From assembly GCF_900104035.1 (NCBI RefSeq), contig NZ_FNIT01000002.1, positions 620,001-684,000 of the forward strand: 64,000 nt of DNA. The letters are read 5' to 3'. The translations under genes and the position numbers were made by a program. Shown here in pieces: positions 9,467 to 20,184 of the stretch. How positions within the stretch are numbered: position 1 is the stretch's first letter; each line of letters begins with the position of its first letter. The notes beneath the pieces were generated by a model. It made no database searches. It saw nothing but the letters and a program-made list of their open reading frames with translations, and was not told where the DNA came from. Source of the stretch: Aureimonas jatrophae (lineage in GTDB: Bacteria > Pseudomonadota > Alphaproteobacteria > Rhizobiales > Rhizobiaceae).

Positions 9467-9730
9467 GAGCCTCGTTCCGCGCACCCGCGACGACCATGCG
9501 CGCGTAGACTGAAGAAAGCGTGTGACGATCGGGCTGCCGTTGAGGCGATCGCTTCGGCGGCTACGGATCGCGTCCCGCCCGGCCTGGACGCCGAAGCGGA
9601 GGAGGATCGGCCGAGCGACGCGCTCGCAGGTCCCGCGACCCATGCGGCGCCGCCTCCCGCAAATTGGCGTTTGCATATCGGCCGCCGTGTTGAAAGAACC
9701 ATGCCGGGAGCATCGTCGCGGGAGCCGGGC

Positions 9731-11263
9731 ATGATCGAGATCCTCGCCAAACTCGAGGCCAAGCGCGCCGAGGCGCGGGCGGGCGGCGGGACGCGGCGTG
9801 TGGAGGCGCAGCATGCGAAGGGTCGGTTGACGGCTCGCGAGCGCCTCGAGATCCTGCTCGACGAGGACAGCTTCGAGGAGCTCGACATGTATGTCGAGCA
9901 CAACTGCGCCGACTTCGGCATGGCCGAGCAGCGCATACCCGGCGACGGCGTGGTGACGGGATCGGGCACGATCAACGGCCGGCTGGTCTTCGTCTTCAGC
10001 CAGGACTTCACGGTCTTCGGCGGCTCCCTGTCGGAGCGCCACGCGGGCAAGATCTGCAAGATCATGGACACGGCGATGCGGGTCGGGGCGCCGGTCATTG
10101 GTCTCAACGATTCCGGCGGCGCCCGCATCCAGGAGGGCGTCGCCTCGCTCGGGGGCTATGCCGAGGTCTTCCAGCGCAACGCGCTGGCGTCGGGCGTGGT
10201 GCCGCAGATCAGCCTCGTGATGGGCCCTTGCGCCGGTGGCGCGGTGTACTCGCCGGCCATGACCGATTTCATCTTCATGGTGCGGCACTCGTCCTACATG
10301 TTCGTGACCGGGCCCGACGTCGTGAAGACGGTCACGGGCGAGAAGGTCTCGCAGGAGGATCTCGGCGGGGCGGGCACCCATTCCACGCGCTCGGGCGTCG
10401 CCGACATGGCGCTGGAGAACGACGTGGAGGCGCTGCTCGCCACGCGCGACTTCTTCGACTTCCTGCCGGCCAGCAACCGCTCCGGCGTGCCCGAGCGTCC
10501 GACGCTCGATCCTGCCGAGCGGCTGGAGCCCTCGCTCGATACGCTGGTGCCGGCGGCCTCCAACAAGCCCTACGACATGCGCGAGCTGATCGTGAAGGTC
10601 GCGGACGAGGGCGACTTCTTCGAGCTGCAGCCCGACCACGCCGCCAATATCGTGATCGGCTTCGGTCGCATCGAGGGACGCACGGTCGGTTTCGTCGCCA
10701 ACCAGCCTCTGGTTCTGGCCGGCGTTCTCGACATCAACGCCTCCAAGAAGGCGGCGCGCTTCGTGCGCTTCTGCGATGCCTTCGAGATCCCGATCGTGAC
10801 CTTCGTGGACGTGCCGGGCTTCCTGCCGGGCGTCGCGCAGGAGCACAACGGCATCATCAAGCACGGGGCGAAGCTTCTGTTCGCCTATGCCGAGGCGACG
10901 GTGCCGAAGATCACGGTCATCACCCGCAAGGCCTATGGCGGCGCCTACGACGTGATGGCCTCCAAGCACCTGCGCGGCGACCTCAACTACGCCTGGCCCA
11001 CCGCCGAGATCGCGGTGATGGGCGCCAAGGGCGCGGTGGAGATCATCTTCCGCCAGGATGCGGGCGATCCGGACAAGATCGCCGCGCGCACGCGCGAATA
11101 CGAGGAGCGCTTCGCCAATCCGTTCGTCGCGGCCTCGATGGGCTTCATCGACGAGGTGATCATGCCTCATTCCACGCGTCGACGCATTGCGCTGGCCCTG
11201 CGCAAGCTGCGCGGCAAGCGGCTCGAGAACCCGTGGAAGAAGCACGACAACATTCCGCTATGA
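9731..11263 (+). CDS. pccB: Propionyl-CoA carboxylase beta subunit (carboxyltransferase)
   Basis: A 510-residue biotin-dependent carboxyltransferase subunit, the usual PccB length. It has N- and C-terminal crotonase-like halves with [13 protein letters not shown] and [12 protein letters not shown] in the first, and VDVPGFLPG and [11 protein letters not shown] in the second. It transfers carboxyl from biotin to propionyl-CoA, giving (S)-methylmalonyl-CoA, with PccA (13843). ATG at 9731 is chosen because GGGAG precedes it; ATG at 9701 is in frame but lies before the conserved start. The stop overlaps a potential start of the next gene. First gene of the pccB-mce-mcm-pccA operon. Confidence 0.95.
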   Translation: MIEILAKLEAKRAEARAGGGTRRVEAQHAKGRLTARERLEILLDEDSFEELDMYVEHNCADFGMAEQRIPGDGVVTGSGTINGRLVFVFSQDFTVFGGSLSERHAGKICKIMDTAMRVGAPVIGLNDSGGARIQEGVASLGGYAEVFQRNALASGVVPQISLVMGPCAGGAVYSPAMTDFIFMVRHSSYMFVTGPDVVKTVTGEKVSQEDLGGAGTHSTRSGVADMALENDVEALLATRDFFDFLPASNRSGVPERPTLDPAERLEPSLDTLVPAASNKPYDMRELIVKVADEGDFFELQPDHAANIVIGFGRIEGRTVGFVANQPLVLAGVLDINASKKAARFVRFCDAFEIPIVTFVDVPGFLPGVAQEHNGIIKHGAKLLFAYAEATVPKITVITRKAYGGAYDVMASKHLRGDLNYAWPTAEIAVMGAKGAVEIIFRQDAGDPDKIAARTREYEERFANPFVAASMGFIDEVIMPHSTRRRIALALRKLRGKRLENPWKKHDNIPL

Positions 11264-11289
11264 ACCGCCTGGGGAGGGGAGGCCCTGCG

Positions 11290-11706
11290 ATGTTCGAACG
11301 CTTGAACCATGTGGGCGTGGCGACGCCCTCGGTGGCGCGCGCCCGGGAACACTACGCGCGCCTGTTCGGACCGAGCGCGGTGGGGGCCAGCTTCGATCTG
11401 CCCGCGCAAGGGGTGCGCGTCTGCTTCGTCGATGCGCCTAACACACAGATCGAACTCATCGAGCCGCTCGGCGACGCCTCGCCGATCGCCGCCTTTCTGG
11501 ACCGCAATCCGGCCGGCGGTCAGCACCATCTCTGCTTCGAGGTGGCTGATCTCGACGCGGCGATCCGCGATGCCGCATCCATGGGCGCGCGCCCCCTGGG
11601 CGAGCCACGTCTCGGCGCGCACGGCACGCGGGTCGTCTTCCTGCACCCGCGCGAGATGGGCGGCGTGCTCGTGGAACTGATGGAGGCGTCCCGTGCCGGA
11701 CATTGA
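11290..11706 (+). CDS. mce: Methylmalonyl-CoA epimerase
   Basis: A 138-residue glyoxalase/VOC-fold protein (starts [29 protein letters not shown] in the second half; ends GVLVELMEA). The metal ligands expected of the family, His in LNHVGVA, His in QHHLCFEV and Glu in VLVELME, are present. It interconverts (S)- and (R)-methylmalonyl-CoA, linking the carboxylase to the mutase. An in-frame ATG at 11260 overlaps the pccB stop and would add ten residues; 11290 matches the family start better. Its 3' end overlaps the mutase start by 14 bp, so the genes are translationally coupled. Confidence 0.93.
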   Translation: MFERLNHVGVATPSVARAREHYARLFGPSAVGASFDLPAQGVRVCFVDAPNTQIELIEPLGDASPIAAFLDRNPAGGQHHLCFEVADLDAAIRDAASMGARPLGEPRLGAHGTRVVFLHPREMGGVLVELMEASRAGH

Positions 11707-13828
11707 GGACTGGAAGGCGCTCGCGGCCAAGGAGACAGGGGAGCGCGACCTGACCTGGCACACCCCGGAGGGCATCGCCGTCAAGCCGCTCTACTCGGCC
11801 GAGGACACGGCGGGGTGGGACCCCGGCCTGCCGGGCTTCGCCCCGTTTGGGCGCGGCGTGAAGGCCACGATGTATGCCGGGCGCCCCTGGACGATCCGGC
11901 AATATGCGGGCTTCTCGACGGCCGAGGAGTCGAACGCCTTCTACCGGCGCAACCTCGCCGCGGGGCAAAAGGGACTGTCGGTCGCCTTCGACCTCGCCAC
12001 GCACCGGGGCTACGATTCCGACCATCCGCGCGTGACGGGCGACGTCGGCAAGGCGGGGGTGGCGATCGACACGGTGGAGGACATGCGCATCCTCTTCGAC
12101 GGCATCCCGCTCGGCGAGATGTCGGTGTCGATGACCATGAACGGGGCGGTGATCCCGGTGCTCGCCTTCTTTATCGTGGCGGGCGAGGAGCAGGGCGTGC
12201 CGCGCGCCCGGCTCGAGGGGACCATCCAGAACGACATCCTCAAGGAGTTCATGGTCCGCAACACCTACATCTACCCGCCCGAACCCTCCATGCGGATCGT
12301 CTCCGACATCTTCCGCTACACGGCCGCCGAGATGCCGCGCTTCAACTCGATCTCGATCTCGGGCTACCACATGCAGGAGGCCGGGGCGACGCAGCTCCAG
12401 GAACTCGCCTTCACGATCGCCGACGGTATGGAATACGTGCGCTCCGGCATCGCGTCGGGCCTCGACATCGACCGCTTCGCGCCGCGCCTGTCGTTCTTCT
12501 TCGCGATCGGCATGAACTTCTTCATGGAGATCGCCAAGCTCCGCGCCGCCCGCATCCTGTGGCACCGCGCGATGACCGCGCTCGGCGCGCGCGACGAGCG
12601 CTCCAAGATGCTGCGCACGCACTGCCAGACATCCGGCGTCTCGCTCACCGAGCAGGATCCGACCAACAACGTCATCCGCACCACGATCGAGGCGATGGCG
12701 GCGATGCTCGGCGGCACGCAGTCCCTTCATACCAACGCGCTCGACGAGGCGATCGCGCTGCCGACCGACCATTCGGCGCGCATCGCCCGCAACACGCAGC
12801 TCGTCCTCCAGGAGGAAACGGGCATGACCCGCGTCGTCGACCCGCTGGGCGGCTCCTACTACGTGGAGAGCCTGACCAAGGCGCTCGTGGACGGCGCGTG
12901 GAAGCTGATCCAGCGGATCGAGCGCGAGGGCGGCATGTCCCGGGCCGTTGCCGACGGCTGGCCGAAGGCGATGATCGAGGCGGCGTCGGCAGCGCGGGCC
13001 GCCCGGGTCGACCGGGGCGAGGACGTCGTGGTCGGGGTCAACAAGTTTCGCTTGAACGGCGAGGCGCCGATCGAGATCCTCGACGTCGACAACGTCGCGG
13101 TGCGCGAGGCGCAGGTGCGGCGCATCGCGGCCGTGAAGGCGGCACGCGATCCGGAAGCCGCGAACCGGGCGCTTGATGCCCTTCGCGAGGGGGCGAGCGG
13201 CACCGGCAATCTCCTGGAGCTCGCGGTCGAGGCAGCCCGCGCGCGCTGCACGCTCGGCGAGATCTCGTCGGCGATGGAGGACGTGTTCGGACGCTACGAT
13301 ACACGACCGGCCCCGGTCGCGGGCGTCTACGGCGGCGCCTACGGCGAGGATGCCCGCTGGACGCGCCTGACCGGCGCCGTCGCCGCCACGGAGCGACGCC
13401 TGGGTCGCCGACCGCGCATCCTGATCGCCAAGATGGGTCAGGACGGGCATGACCGGGGTGCGAACCTCGTCGCCTCGGCCTTCGGCGACCTCGGCTTCGA
13501 GATCGTCTCGGGACCCCTGTTCCAGACGCCGGCGGAGACCGCCGCGACGGCGGTGGAGCGCGAGGTCGACATCGTGGGCGTGTCGTCGCTCGCGGCCGGC
13601 CACAAGACGTTGATCCCCGAACTCGTCCGCTGTCTGGCGCAGGCCGGGCGCGCCGATATCCGCGTGATCGCCGGTGGGGTCATCCCGGCGCAGGACTACG
13701 ACCTGCTGCGCCGCGCCGGCGTCCAGGCCATCTTCGGACCCGGCACCAACCTCGTGGATGCGGCGGCCGAGGTGCTGCGCCTTCTCGGCCACAACATGCC
13801 CCCCGTCGGCGAGGACGCCGCCGAATAG
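11693..13828 (+). CDS. mcm: Methylmalonyl-CoA mutase, single-chain, B12-dependent
   Basis: A 711-residue enzyme, the length of homodimeric ScpA/MCM types. The large TIM-barrel domain covers about residues 30-560 ([21 protein letters not shown], then [12 protein letters not shown]). The cobalamin-binding domain covers about 575-700, with the base-off motif DGHDRG at 584-589 supplying the lower axial His. It converts (R)-methylmalonyl-CoA to succinyl-CoA. The start is GTG inside the mce 3' end. The MeaB-type repair GTPase often found with it is not in this window. Confidence 0.96.
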   Translation: MPDIEDWKALAAKETGERDLTWHTPEGIAVKPLYSAEDTAGWDPGLPGFAPFGRGVKATMYAGRPWTIRQYAGFSTAEESNAFYRRNLAAGQKGLSVAFDLATHRGYDSDHPRVTGDVGKAGVAIDTVEDMRILFDGIPLGEMSVSMTMNGAVIPVLAFFIVAGEEQGVPRARLEGTIQNDILKEFMVRNTYIYPPEPSMRIVSDIFRYTAAEMPRFNSISISGYHMQEAGATQLQELAFTIADGMEYVRSGIASGLDIDRFAPRLSFFFAIGMNFFMEIAKLRAARILWHRAMTALGARDERSKMLRTHCQTSGVSLTEQDPTNNVIRTTIEAMAAMLGGTQSLHTNALDEAIALPTDHSARIARNTQLVLQEETGMTRVVDPLGGSYYVESLTKALVDGAWKLIQRIEREGGMSRAVADGWPKAMIEAASAARAARVDRGEDVVVGVNKFRLNGEAPIEILDVDNVAVREAQVRRIAAVKAARDPEAANRALDALREGASGTGNLLELAVEAARARCTLGEISSAMEDVFGRYDTRPAPVAGVYGGAYGEDARWTRLTGAVAATERRLGRRPRILIAKMGQDGHDRGANLVASAFGDLGFEIVSGPLFQTPAETAATAVEREVDIVGVSSLAAGHKTLIPELVRCLAQAGRADIRVIAGGVIPAQDYDLLRRAGVQAIFGPGTNLVDAAAEVLRLLGHNMPPVGEDAAE

Positions 13829-13842
13829 ATCCGGAGACAGTC

Positions 13843-15849
13843 GTGTTTCAGAAGATCCTGGTCGCCAATCGGGGCGAGATCGCGTGCCGCATCATGCGCA
13901 CCGCCCGGCGCATGGGGCTGGCGACGGTCGCGGTCTATTCCGACGCCGACACGGGTGCGCCCCACGTCCTCCTGGCCGACGAGGCGGTGCGCCTCGGGCC
14001 CGCGCCCGCCGCCGACAGCTATCTGCGGGCCGACCTCATCCTGGCCGCGGCGAAGGAGACGGGGGCCGATGCCATCCATCCCGGCTATGGCTTCCTGTCG
14101 GAGCGCGAAAGCTTCGCGCGGGCCTGCGAGGCGGCCGGCATCGTCTTCGTCGGTCCCTCGGCGGACGCGATCGCGGCGATGGGCGACAAGATCCAGTCCA
14201 AGAAGCTGGCGGCCGCGGCCGGCGTCAACGTCGTGCCGGGCCACCTCGGCGAGATCGAGACCACCGACGAGGCAGCCCGCATCGCGAGCGAGATCGGCTA
14301 TCCCGTGATGATGAAGGCCTCGGCGGGCGGCGGCGGCAAGGGCATGCGCCTGGCCTGGAGCGAGGCGGAGCTGCGCGAAGGCTTCGATGCCGTGCGCCGC
14401 GAGGGCCAGGCGAGCTTCGGCGACGACCGCGTCTTCATCGAGCGCTTCATCGAGAGCCCGCGCCATATCGAGATCCAGGTGCTGGGCGACCGGCACGGCA
14501 CGGTGCTCCACCTCGGCGAGCGGGAATGCTCGATCCAGCGCCGTCATCAGAAGGTGGTGGAGGAGGCCCCGTCACCCTTCGTATCACCGGCCATGCGCCG
14601 CGCCATGGGCGAGCAGGCGGTCGCGCTCGCCAAGGCCGTCGGCTACCATTCCGCCGGAACGGTGGAGCTGATCGTGTCGGGCGCCGACCCGACGGGGGCG
14701 AGCTTCTACTTCCTGGAAATGAACACGCGCCTCCAGGTCGAGCATCCCGTCACCGAGTTCGTCACCGGCCTCGACCTCGTGGAGCAGATGATCCGCGTGG
14801 CCGCCGGCGAGACGCTGGCGTTCGGACAGGACGACGTGCGGCTCGACGGCTGGGCGATCGAGACGCGTGTCTATGCCGAGGATCCCTATCGCGGCTTCCT
14901 GCCGTCCACCGGCCGCCTGACGCGCTATCGTCCGCCCGCGTCCGCGGCGGGCGTGCGCGTCGATGACGGCGTCGCGGAAGGAAGCGAGGTCTCGCCCTTC
15001 TACGATCCGATGATCGCCAAGCTCGTCACCCATGGCGCGACGCGGCAGGTGGCGATCGACCGGCAGGCCGATGCGCTGGACCGGTTCGAGCTGGAGGGCG
15101 TCGGCAACAACATCGATTTCCTCGCGGCTCTCATGCGGCACGAACGCTTCCGCGAGGGACGTCTCACCACCGGCTTCATTGCGGAGGAATACCCGGACGG
15201 TTTCGCAGGCGCGCCCGTCTCGCGCGAGGGCGTGCGGCATCTGGCCGGCGTCGCGGCCGTCCTCCAGACGCGCCTCAACCAGCGCGATCGCCTGATCAGC
15301 GGACAGCTGGGTCCAAGCCTTGCCGCGCCGAAGCAATGGCACGTGACGCTCGGCGATGTCGCCCATGCCGTCGAGGTCGACACGGATGCCGTGCGGATCG
15401 ACGGCGTGGAGTTGCCCCTGCGCATCGACTGGGAGATCGGATCCGCGCTGTGCATGGCCCGGACCGGCGACACGACGACGACGGTGCGGGTCGCCCGGGA
15501 GCGCGGACGTTGGCGGCTGACGACCGGGGGCGCCAGCCATCGCGTCTCGGTTCTGGAGCCGAGGGTCGCGGACCTGCGCCGCCACATGATCCAGCGCCCG
15601 GCACCCGATCTCTCGCGTTTTCTGATCTGCCCCATGCCCGGTACGCTCACGGCGCTTCACGTGGCGGAAGGGCAGCGGGTCGCCGCAGGTCAGCCGCTGG
15701 CGACGGTGGAGGCCATGAAGATGGAGAACGTCCTGCGAGCCGGGAAGTCGGCGACGGTCGGCACCATCCGCGTCGCGCCCGGCGACGCGCTTCTGGTGGA
15801 TGCCGTGATCCTGGAGTTCCAGGACGAGGCCGGGTCCGGCGCGCCCTAG
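13843..15849 (+). CDS. pccA: Propionyl-CoA carboxylase alpha subunit (biotin carboxylase + BCCP)
   Basis: A 668-residue protein: an N-terminal biotin carboxylase domain (about 1-445: ILVANRGEIACRIMRTA, ATP-grasp glycine loop SAGGGGKGMRL, EMNTRLQVEHPVTE), a beta-barrel BT-type linker (about 480-600), and a C-terminal biotinyl domain with EAMKMEN, whose Lys at about 626 carries biotin. It carboxylates biotin with ATP and bicarbonate and works with PccB at 9731. The start is GTG with GGAGA 6 nt upstream. Being separated from pccB by mce and mcm but on one transcript is a common alphaproteobacterial order. Confidence 0.95.
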   Translation: MFQKILVANRGEIACRIMRTARRMGLATVAVYSDADTGAPHVLLADEAVRLGPAPAADSYLRADLILAAAKETGADAIHPGYGFLSERESFARACEAAGIVFVGPSADAIAAMGDKIQSKKLAAAAGVNVVPGHLGEIETTDEAARIASEIGYPVMMKASAGGGGKGMRLAWSEAELREGFDAVRREGQASFGDDRVFIERFIESPRHIEIQVLGDRHGTVLHLGERECSIQRRHQKVVEEAPSPFVSPAMRRAMGEQAVALAKAVGYHSAGTVELIVSGADPTGASFYFLEMNTRLQVEHPVTEFVTGLDLVEQMIRVAAGETLAFGQDDVRLDGWAIETRVYAEDPYRGFLPSTGRLTRYRPPASAAGVRVDDGVAEGSEVSPFYDPMIAKLVTHGATRQVAIDRQADALDRFELEGVGNNIDFLAALMRHERFREGRLTTGFIAEEYPDGFAGAPVSREGVRHLAGVAAVLQTRLNQRDRLISGQLGPSLAAPKQWHVTLGDVAHAVEVDTDAVRIDGVELPLRIDWEIGSALCMARTGDTTTTVRVARERGRWRLTTGGASHRVSVLEPRVADLRRHMIQRPAPDLSRFLICPMPGTLTALHVAEGQRVAAGQPLATVEAMKMENVLRAGKSATVGTIRVAPGDALLVDAVILEFQDEAGSGAP

Positions 15850-15865
15850 CGCTCGGGCTCCCCGC

Positions 15866-17194
15866 TCAACTGCGAGCGGCCGTGCGCAGGGCGTCGGCGA
15901 CCCTCTCATGGTTCGCCGCCAGCCGGGCCGTCGCGACGCGTACGAACGGGGTCGGGGCGACCGAGAACTTCGCACCCGCATGAACTGCGATGCCGCGCGC
16001 AGCCAGCGTGACGAGCGCATAGGATTCGGATGCGACCGGCATCCACACGCAAAGGCCGTCTCCCGCCGGCTCGATCCGGATGCCGCCCCGTTCCAGGGCC
16101 GCGGCGACGCGCTCGCGCCGCTCCCGATAAATCGCGCGCGCCCGCGCTAGGCACGCCTCCGTTTCTGGATCGCGCAGGAGCCAAGCCGTCGCGCCCTGGA
16201 GGATGCGGCTCGTCCAGCCGGAGCTGAAGGAGCGGTAGGACTGGATCTCCTCGACGATCGCCGCCGAGCTCGACAGGACCGCGAGCCGCAGGTCGGGACC
16301 GAGCGTCTTGGAATAGGACAGGATGTGGATCACCCGGTCCGGAAACCGCGCGCCCAGCGTCTGCCGCGGAGCCGTCGAGATGTCGCCGACGCCGTCGTCC
16401 TCGACGATCAGCGTGCTGGTGCCGGCCAGAACGCCCGCCAGGACATCGAGGCGTTCGCGGCTGACCGTGCGGCCCGTTACGGAATGAAGGCGGGGCTGAA
16501 ACAGGAAGGCGGCGGGCTTGCGGGCGAGCGCGTTCGCCAGCGAGGCGGGCAGGGGACCTTGCGCATCGCAGGCGACGGGCAGGATTTCCACGCCGAGATC
16601 CTCGAGGATGTCGAGAAGGCGCATGGCGGTCGGGTCCTCGATCGCCACCGCCGACCCCGGCCGCACCAGGGCGTGAAGAAGCGTATAGACCGCGTTGTAG
16701 CCGCCATTGGTCACCAGGAAGGCGCCGGGATCGTAGGGCCAGCTTTCCCGGACGGCTTCCTCGAGCTCCGGCAGGATGCGGTTGCGCTCGTAGCTGTTCA
16801 GGCCCTCGGCGCGTGCGCCGTGCGCGAGCGCGCCGGCGAGCGACGGCAGCAGCGCCGTGTCGGGGCTTGCCACCGAGAGGTCCAGAACGTCCGGACCGTA
16901 GTGCCCGGCGCTCGCCAGCCGCTCCGGCTTGGCCACGACGCTGTCGGCGCTGACGAACGTTCCGTTGCGCCCCCGCCCGGTGATGATCTTCTGGCGTCGC
17001 AGATCGCTCCACGCTTCCGAGATCGTGGCGGGGCTGACGCCGAGCTCGAAGGCAAGGTCGCGGATCGCCGGAAGCTTGGTTCCCACCGGCAGGGTGCCGA
17101 CGCGGATCAGGGAACGGGTCTCCTGCGCGATGCCCTTCATGGTGCGGTTGCCGATCTTTTCCGCAAACCACGAGGCAGATGCCGTTTTGCTCAT
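15866..17194 (-). CDS. MocR-type regulator (GntR HTH fused to PLP aminotransferase domain)
   Basis: A 442-residue protein with an N-terminal GntR winged HTH (about 20-80; GTKLPAIRDLAFELGVS then TISEAWSDLRRQKIITGRG) and a fold-type I aminotransferase domain (about 105-440). The PLP lysine is in HILSYSKTLGPDLRL. MocR proteins sense PLP or an amino-acid-like ligand and regulate the divergent operon. The opposing cluster (17296-22203) encodes an amino-acid-type ABC transporter, so it is the probable target. ATG at 17194 is used; TTG directly before it is ignored. The promoter region holds an inverted repeat. Confidence 0.92.
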   Translation of the reverse strand: MSKTASASWFAEKIGNRTMKGIAQETRSLIRVGTLPVGTKLPAIRDLAFELGVSPATISEAWSDLRRQKIITGRGRNGTFVSADSVVAKPERLASAGHYGPDVLDLSVASPDTALLPSLAGALAHGARAEGLNSYERNRILPELEEAVRESWPYDPGAFLVTNGGYNAVYTLLHALVRPGSAVAIEDPTAMRLLDILEDLGVEILPVACDAQGPLPASLANALARKPAAFLFQPRLHSVTGRTVSRERLDVLAGVLAGTSTLIVEDDGVGDISTAPRQTLGARFPDRVIHILSYSKTLGPDLRLAVLSSSAAIVEEIQSYRSFSSGWTSRILQGATAWLLRDPETEACLARARAIYRERRERVAAALERGGIRIEPAGDGLCVWMPVASESYALVTLAARGIAVHAGAKFSVAPTPFVRVATARLAANHERVADALRTAARS

Positions 17195-17210
17195 CAAACG
17201 ATCCGGAATT

Positions 17211-17256
17211 AATGTTCAGGTACTAAATTCGATTTGATAGGGATTATCCGAACATT
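17211..17256. promoter_or_regulatory. Inverted repeat AATGTTC...GAACATT, candidate MocR operator
   Basis: AATGTTC (17211-17217) and GAACATT (17250-17256) form perfect 7-bp arms separated by 32 bp of AT-rich sequence between the divergent MocR gene and the uptake cluster. Similarity extends loosely beyond the cores (GG after the left arm, CC before the right arm). MocR regulators typically bind two such half-sites. It is the most AT-rich stretch nearby, fitting a pair of back-to-back promoters. Assignment is by position and symmetry. Confidence 0.5.
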
Positions 17257-17295
17257 TAGCCCTTGAGGAAAGACCTTGCCGAAGAAAGAACGCGC

Positions 17296-18279
17296 ATGCC
17301 CGTCACGCTCCGCCTCGCCGTCCGCGACTGGGACTATCTGACCCCCTTGGCGCTCGGTGACGTGCGTTCGCCGCGCCTCGATCTAGCTGTCGAGCGCGTG
17401 GGAACGCTGGTCTCCCACCTTGGCCGCGAGCCGGCCTTCGACGCGGCCGAGATGTCGTTCAGCCGCTACGCGCAGATGCGCTTCGAGGGCGATGCGAGCG
17501 TCGTCGGCCTGCCGAACTTCGTGATGCGCGGCTTCCGGCACCGCTGCGTGATCACGAGCGAGCACAGCCCGTTGCGCTCGCTGGCCGAGCTCGGCGGCAA
17601 GCGCATCGGCGTCACCGGCTGGCGCGACTCGGGCAACACCTGGACCCGCGCCGCCCTTCGCCGCGAGGGCGTGGGTGTCGAGGACGCGCGCTGGTTCGCC
17701 GGGCGGCTCACCCAAGCCCACCCGATCACCGATCGCCTCGACGGCTTCGGCCGCCCGGGACGGATCGAAGCGGCGCCCGGCGAGCGGCCGATGATGGAGC
17801 TTCTGGCGGAAGGCGAGCTCGATGCCGTGTTCACGCCCTTCATGCCGGACGGCTTCTTTGGACCGCATTCGGGCTTCCGGCAGGTGGTCGCCGACTATCG
17901 CTCCGCCGAGCGCGACTACTTCCACGATGTCGGCTACGTGCCGGGCATGCATCTCCTGGGCGTCAAGGCCGAGGTCCTTGCCGAGCACCCGTGGGTCGCG
18001 GCGGAGCTCAGCGAGCTCGTCGACGAGTCCCAGCGCGTGTGGCTCGCCAAGCGCCGCAAGTACGCCGACACGACGCCCTGGATCATCGAGGAGCTGAGCC
18101 GCTCATCGCGCGACCTGCCGGCCGACTGGAACCGGAGCGGTCTTGCCGCCAACGAGCCCATGATCGCGGACTTCGCCGCCGAGCTTCACGCGCAGGGCAT
18201 CCTGCCGCGCCTCCTGTCGCCGGCCGAGCTCTTCCCGGGCGGCGACGAGCTGATCGCCCCGCAACGCGCCGCGGCCTGA
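17296..18279 (+). CDS. 4,5-dihydroxyphthalate decarboxylase-like protein
   Basis: A 327-residue protein with the type-2 periplasmic-binding fold of the 4,5-dihydroxyphthalate decarboxylase (PhtD-like)/NMT1-like group: an N-terminal LRLAVRDWDYLTPLALGDV segment, then MSFSRYAQMRFEG and LPNFVMRGFRHRC, then LAELGGKRIGVTGW. There is no signal peptide, so it is probably cytosolic and more likely an enzyme or ligand-binding adaptor than a transport receptor. ATG at 17296 is used; a TTG at 17263 would add eleven residues. It heads the MocR-facing cluster and is followed by an ABC transporter. True substrate unknown; the family name should not be taken as proof of phthalate breakdown. Confidence 0.7.
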   Translation: MPVTLRLAVRDWDYLTPLALGDVRSPRLDLAVERVGTLVSHLGREPAFDAAEMSFSRYAQMRFEGDASVVGLPNFVMRGFRHRCVITSEHSPLRSLAELGGKRIGVTGWRDSGNTWTRAALRREGVGVEDARWFAGRLTQAHPITDRLDGFGRPGRIEAAPGERPMMELLAEGELDAVFTPFMPDGFFGPHSGFRQVVADYRSAERDYFHDVGYVPGMHLLGVKAEVLAEHPWVAAELSELVDESQRVWLAKRRKYADTTPWIIEELSRSSRDLPADWNRSGLAANEPMIADFAAELHAQGILPRLLSPAELFPGGDELIAPQRAAA

Positions 18280-18346
18280 TCGCGCGCCCCATCCCGACCA
18301 CCCCGTCCTTCGGCGCATCCCGTCGCCAAACCAGGAGCCTCCGCGC

Positions 18347-19240
18347 ATGACACGTCATATCGCCGCCTCAGCCGCCCTCCTGTCTGTCCTCTGGATCGGA
18401 CAAGCGGTCGCCCAGGACGCCGCCTCCGTTCCCATGCCGAAGGTCGACGAGGCCCTGCGGGCGCGCCTGCCCGAGGAGATCCGGGCGGCGGGCAAGATGA
18501 TCTCGGTCAACAACGGGTCGTTTCCGCCCTACGAGATCGTCACCGGCACCGAGATGACCGGGGCGAGCGCCGACCTGTCCGAAGCGCTCGGCGCGCTTCT
18601 GGGCGTCCGGATCGATCACGCGACGGTGGGCGGCCTGCCGGCCCTGCTGGCGGGCGTCAACTCGGGACGCTACCAGTTCGCCTTCGGCCCGACCGGCGAC
18701 TACAAGAGCCGGCAGGCTGCCAACGACTTCGTGGACTGGGTGCAGGAGTTCGTGGTCTTCGGCGTCCAGAAAGGCAATCCGAAGGGCATCGTCTCGCTCG
18801 ATACCGCCTGCGGCCAGCGCATCTCGGTGATGGCGGGCGGATCGGCCGAGCGCGTGATCCAGGCGCAGAGCCGTATCTGCCAGGAGGGCGGCAAGGAGCC
18901 GGTAGAGGTGCAGTCCTACACCGACCAACCGAGCTCGATCCTGGCGGTCCGCTCCAAGCGCGCCGATGCCTTCTTCTCCTCGCAGGCCCCGCTCACCTAC
19001 TTCGTATCCCAGGCCAACGGCCAGCTGGAACTGGCGGGGGTCGGCGCCTCGAACGGCTTCGAGGACATCTACCAGGGCGCCGTGGTCGCCAAGGGTTCGC
19101 CGCTCGGGCCGCTTCTTCTGGATGCCCTCAAGGTCCTGATGGCCGACGGCACCTATGCGGCGATCATGACCAAGTGGGGCCTGGAGAACAACATGATCAA
19201 GGAGCCCGGCATCAACCTTGGCGGGGACCTGCCGAAGTGA
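18347..19240 (+). CDS. Amino-acid-type ABC transporter substrate-binding protein
   Basis: A 297-residue periplasmic receptor. A signal peptide (about residues 1-22, cleavage after AVA) precedes a family 3 solute-binding domain (FPPYEIVTGTEMTGASADLS ... VGGLPALLAGVNSGRYQFAFG). It delivers a small polar solute, probably an amino acid derivative, to the permease at 19237. It is transcribed in the MocR-facing cluster; the next gene overlaps its stop (GTGA). Confidence 0.9.
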   Translation: MTRHIAASAALLSVLWIGQAVAQDAASVPMPKVDEALRARLPEEIRAAGKMISVNNGSFPPYEIVTGTEMTGASADLSEALGALLGVRIDHATVGGLPALLAGVNSGRYQFAFGPTGDYKSRQAANDFVDWVQEFVVFGVQKGNPKGIVSLDTACGQRISVMAGGSAERVIQAQSRICQEGGKEPVEVQSYTDQPSSILAVRSKRADAFFSSQAPLTYFVSQANGQLELAGVGASNGFEDIYQGAVVAKGSPLGPLLLDALKVLMADGTYAAIMTKWGLENNMIKEPGINLGGDLPK

Positions 19241-20184
19241 GCCGCCGCGTCTCCTCCCCGCCGCTGGCCGACCCCTCGTCGCGCGACGTCTCGCAAGCCC
19301 ACCGCCCGTTCCCGGTCGGCCGCCTCGCCCTTTGGGCGCTCGTGCTGCTGATCGCCGTCAACGCCGTGGTGGTGGTCGCCCGCAACGAGAATTTCGGCTG
19401 GCCAGTGGTCGCGCACTGGTTCTTCGATCCGACCGTCATGCAGGGGCTCAGCGTCACGCTCTGGCTGACCGTGGTGGCGATGCTGATCGGCGTGGCGCTT
19501 GGGCTCGCGCTGGCCGTCATGCGCCTGTCGGGCGACCGTCTGGCGACGGGCTTCGCGGGGCTCTTCATCTGGTTCTTCCGCGGCACGCCGCTGCTGGTCC
19601 AGCTGATCTTCTGGTATAACCTCTCGACCCTGTTCCCGACGATCTCGATCGGGATCCCGTTCGGCCCGACCTTCGCCTCGTGGGACACCAACGACCTGAT
19701 CACCCCGATCACGGCGGCGATCGTCGGCCTGGCGTTGAACGAGGCGGCCTACATGGCGGAGATCATCCGGGGCGGCCTCCTGTCGGTGGACAAGGGTCAG
19801 GCCGAGACGGCGGCCGCCTTCGGCATGACGAAGGGCCGGGCCCTGCGTCGCATCATCATCCCGCAGGCGATGCGCTCCATCGTGCCGCCCACCGGCAACC
19901 AGCTGATCTCGATGATCAAGGCAACCTCGCTCGTCAGCGTGATCGCGATGGCCGATCTCCTCTACTCCGTGCAGTCGATCTACAACCGCACCTTCGAGAT
20001 CGTGCCGATGCTCTTGGTCGCCGTGGTCTGGTATCTCCTGATCACCTCGGTGCTGAACGTCGGGCAGGGCTATATCGAGCGCTACTACGCCCGGGGCGTC
20101 GGCCGCAGCGCCGCGCGCCGCGCCGCAGCGCCGGAGCCGAGCGCCACCACGCCCTCCCTCGCGATCGCGGAGACCCGCCCATGA
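19237..20184 (+). CDS. Amino-acid-type ABC transporter permease
   Basis: A 315-residue HisM/GlnP-type permease with about six membrane segments, a leading one near residues 25-45 and the core from about 65. The EAA-like loop reads [20 protein letters not shown] followed by [22 protein letters not shown], which docks the ATPase. The start is GTG overlapping the receptor stop (GTGA). With no second permease it would act as a homodimer. The C-terminal 25 residues are an Ala/Pro-rich tail. Confidence 0.9.
   Translation: MSRRVSSPPLADPSSRDVSQAHRPFPVGRLALWALVLLIAVNAVVVVARNENFGWPVVAHWFFDPTVMQGLSVTLWLTVVAMLIGVALGLALAVMRLSGDRLATGFAGLFIWFFRGTPLLVQLIFWYNLSTLFPTISIGIPFGPTFASWDTNDLITPITAAIVGLALNEAAYMAEIIRGGLLSVDKGQAETAAAFGMTKGRALRRIIIPQAMRSIVPPTGNQLISMIKATSLVSVIAMADLLYSVQSIYNRTFEIVPMLLVAVVWYLLITSVLNVGQGYIERYYARGVGRSAARRAAAPEPSATTPSLAIAETRP

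Noticed and set aside
7997-9730. In-frame extension upstream of pccB
   Set aside because: It is antisense to the CHASE4-GGDEF gene and arginine-rich; PccB homology begins at 9731.
8087-11245. A 1052-codon open frame on the minus strand running antisense through pccB
   Set aside because: Only the part from 9466 to 8087 shows protein families; the rest is the antisense shadow of pccB, common at high GC.
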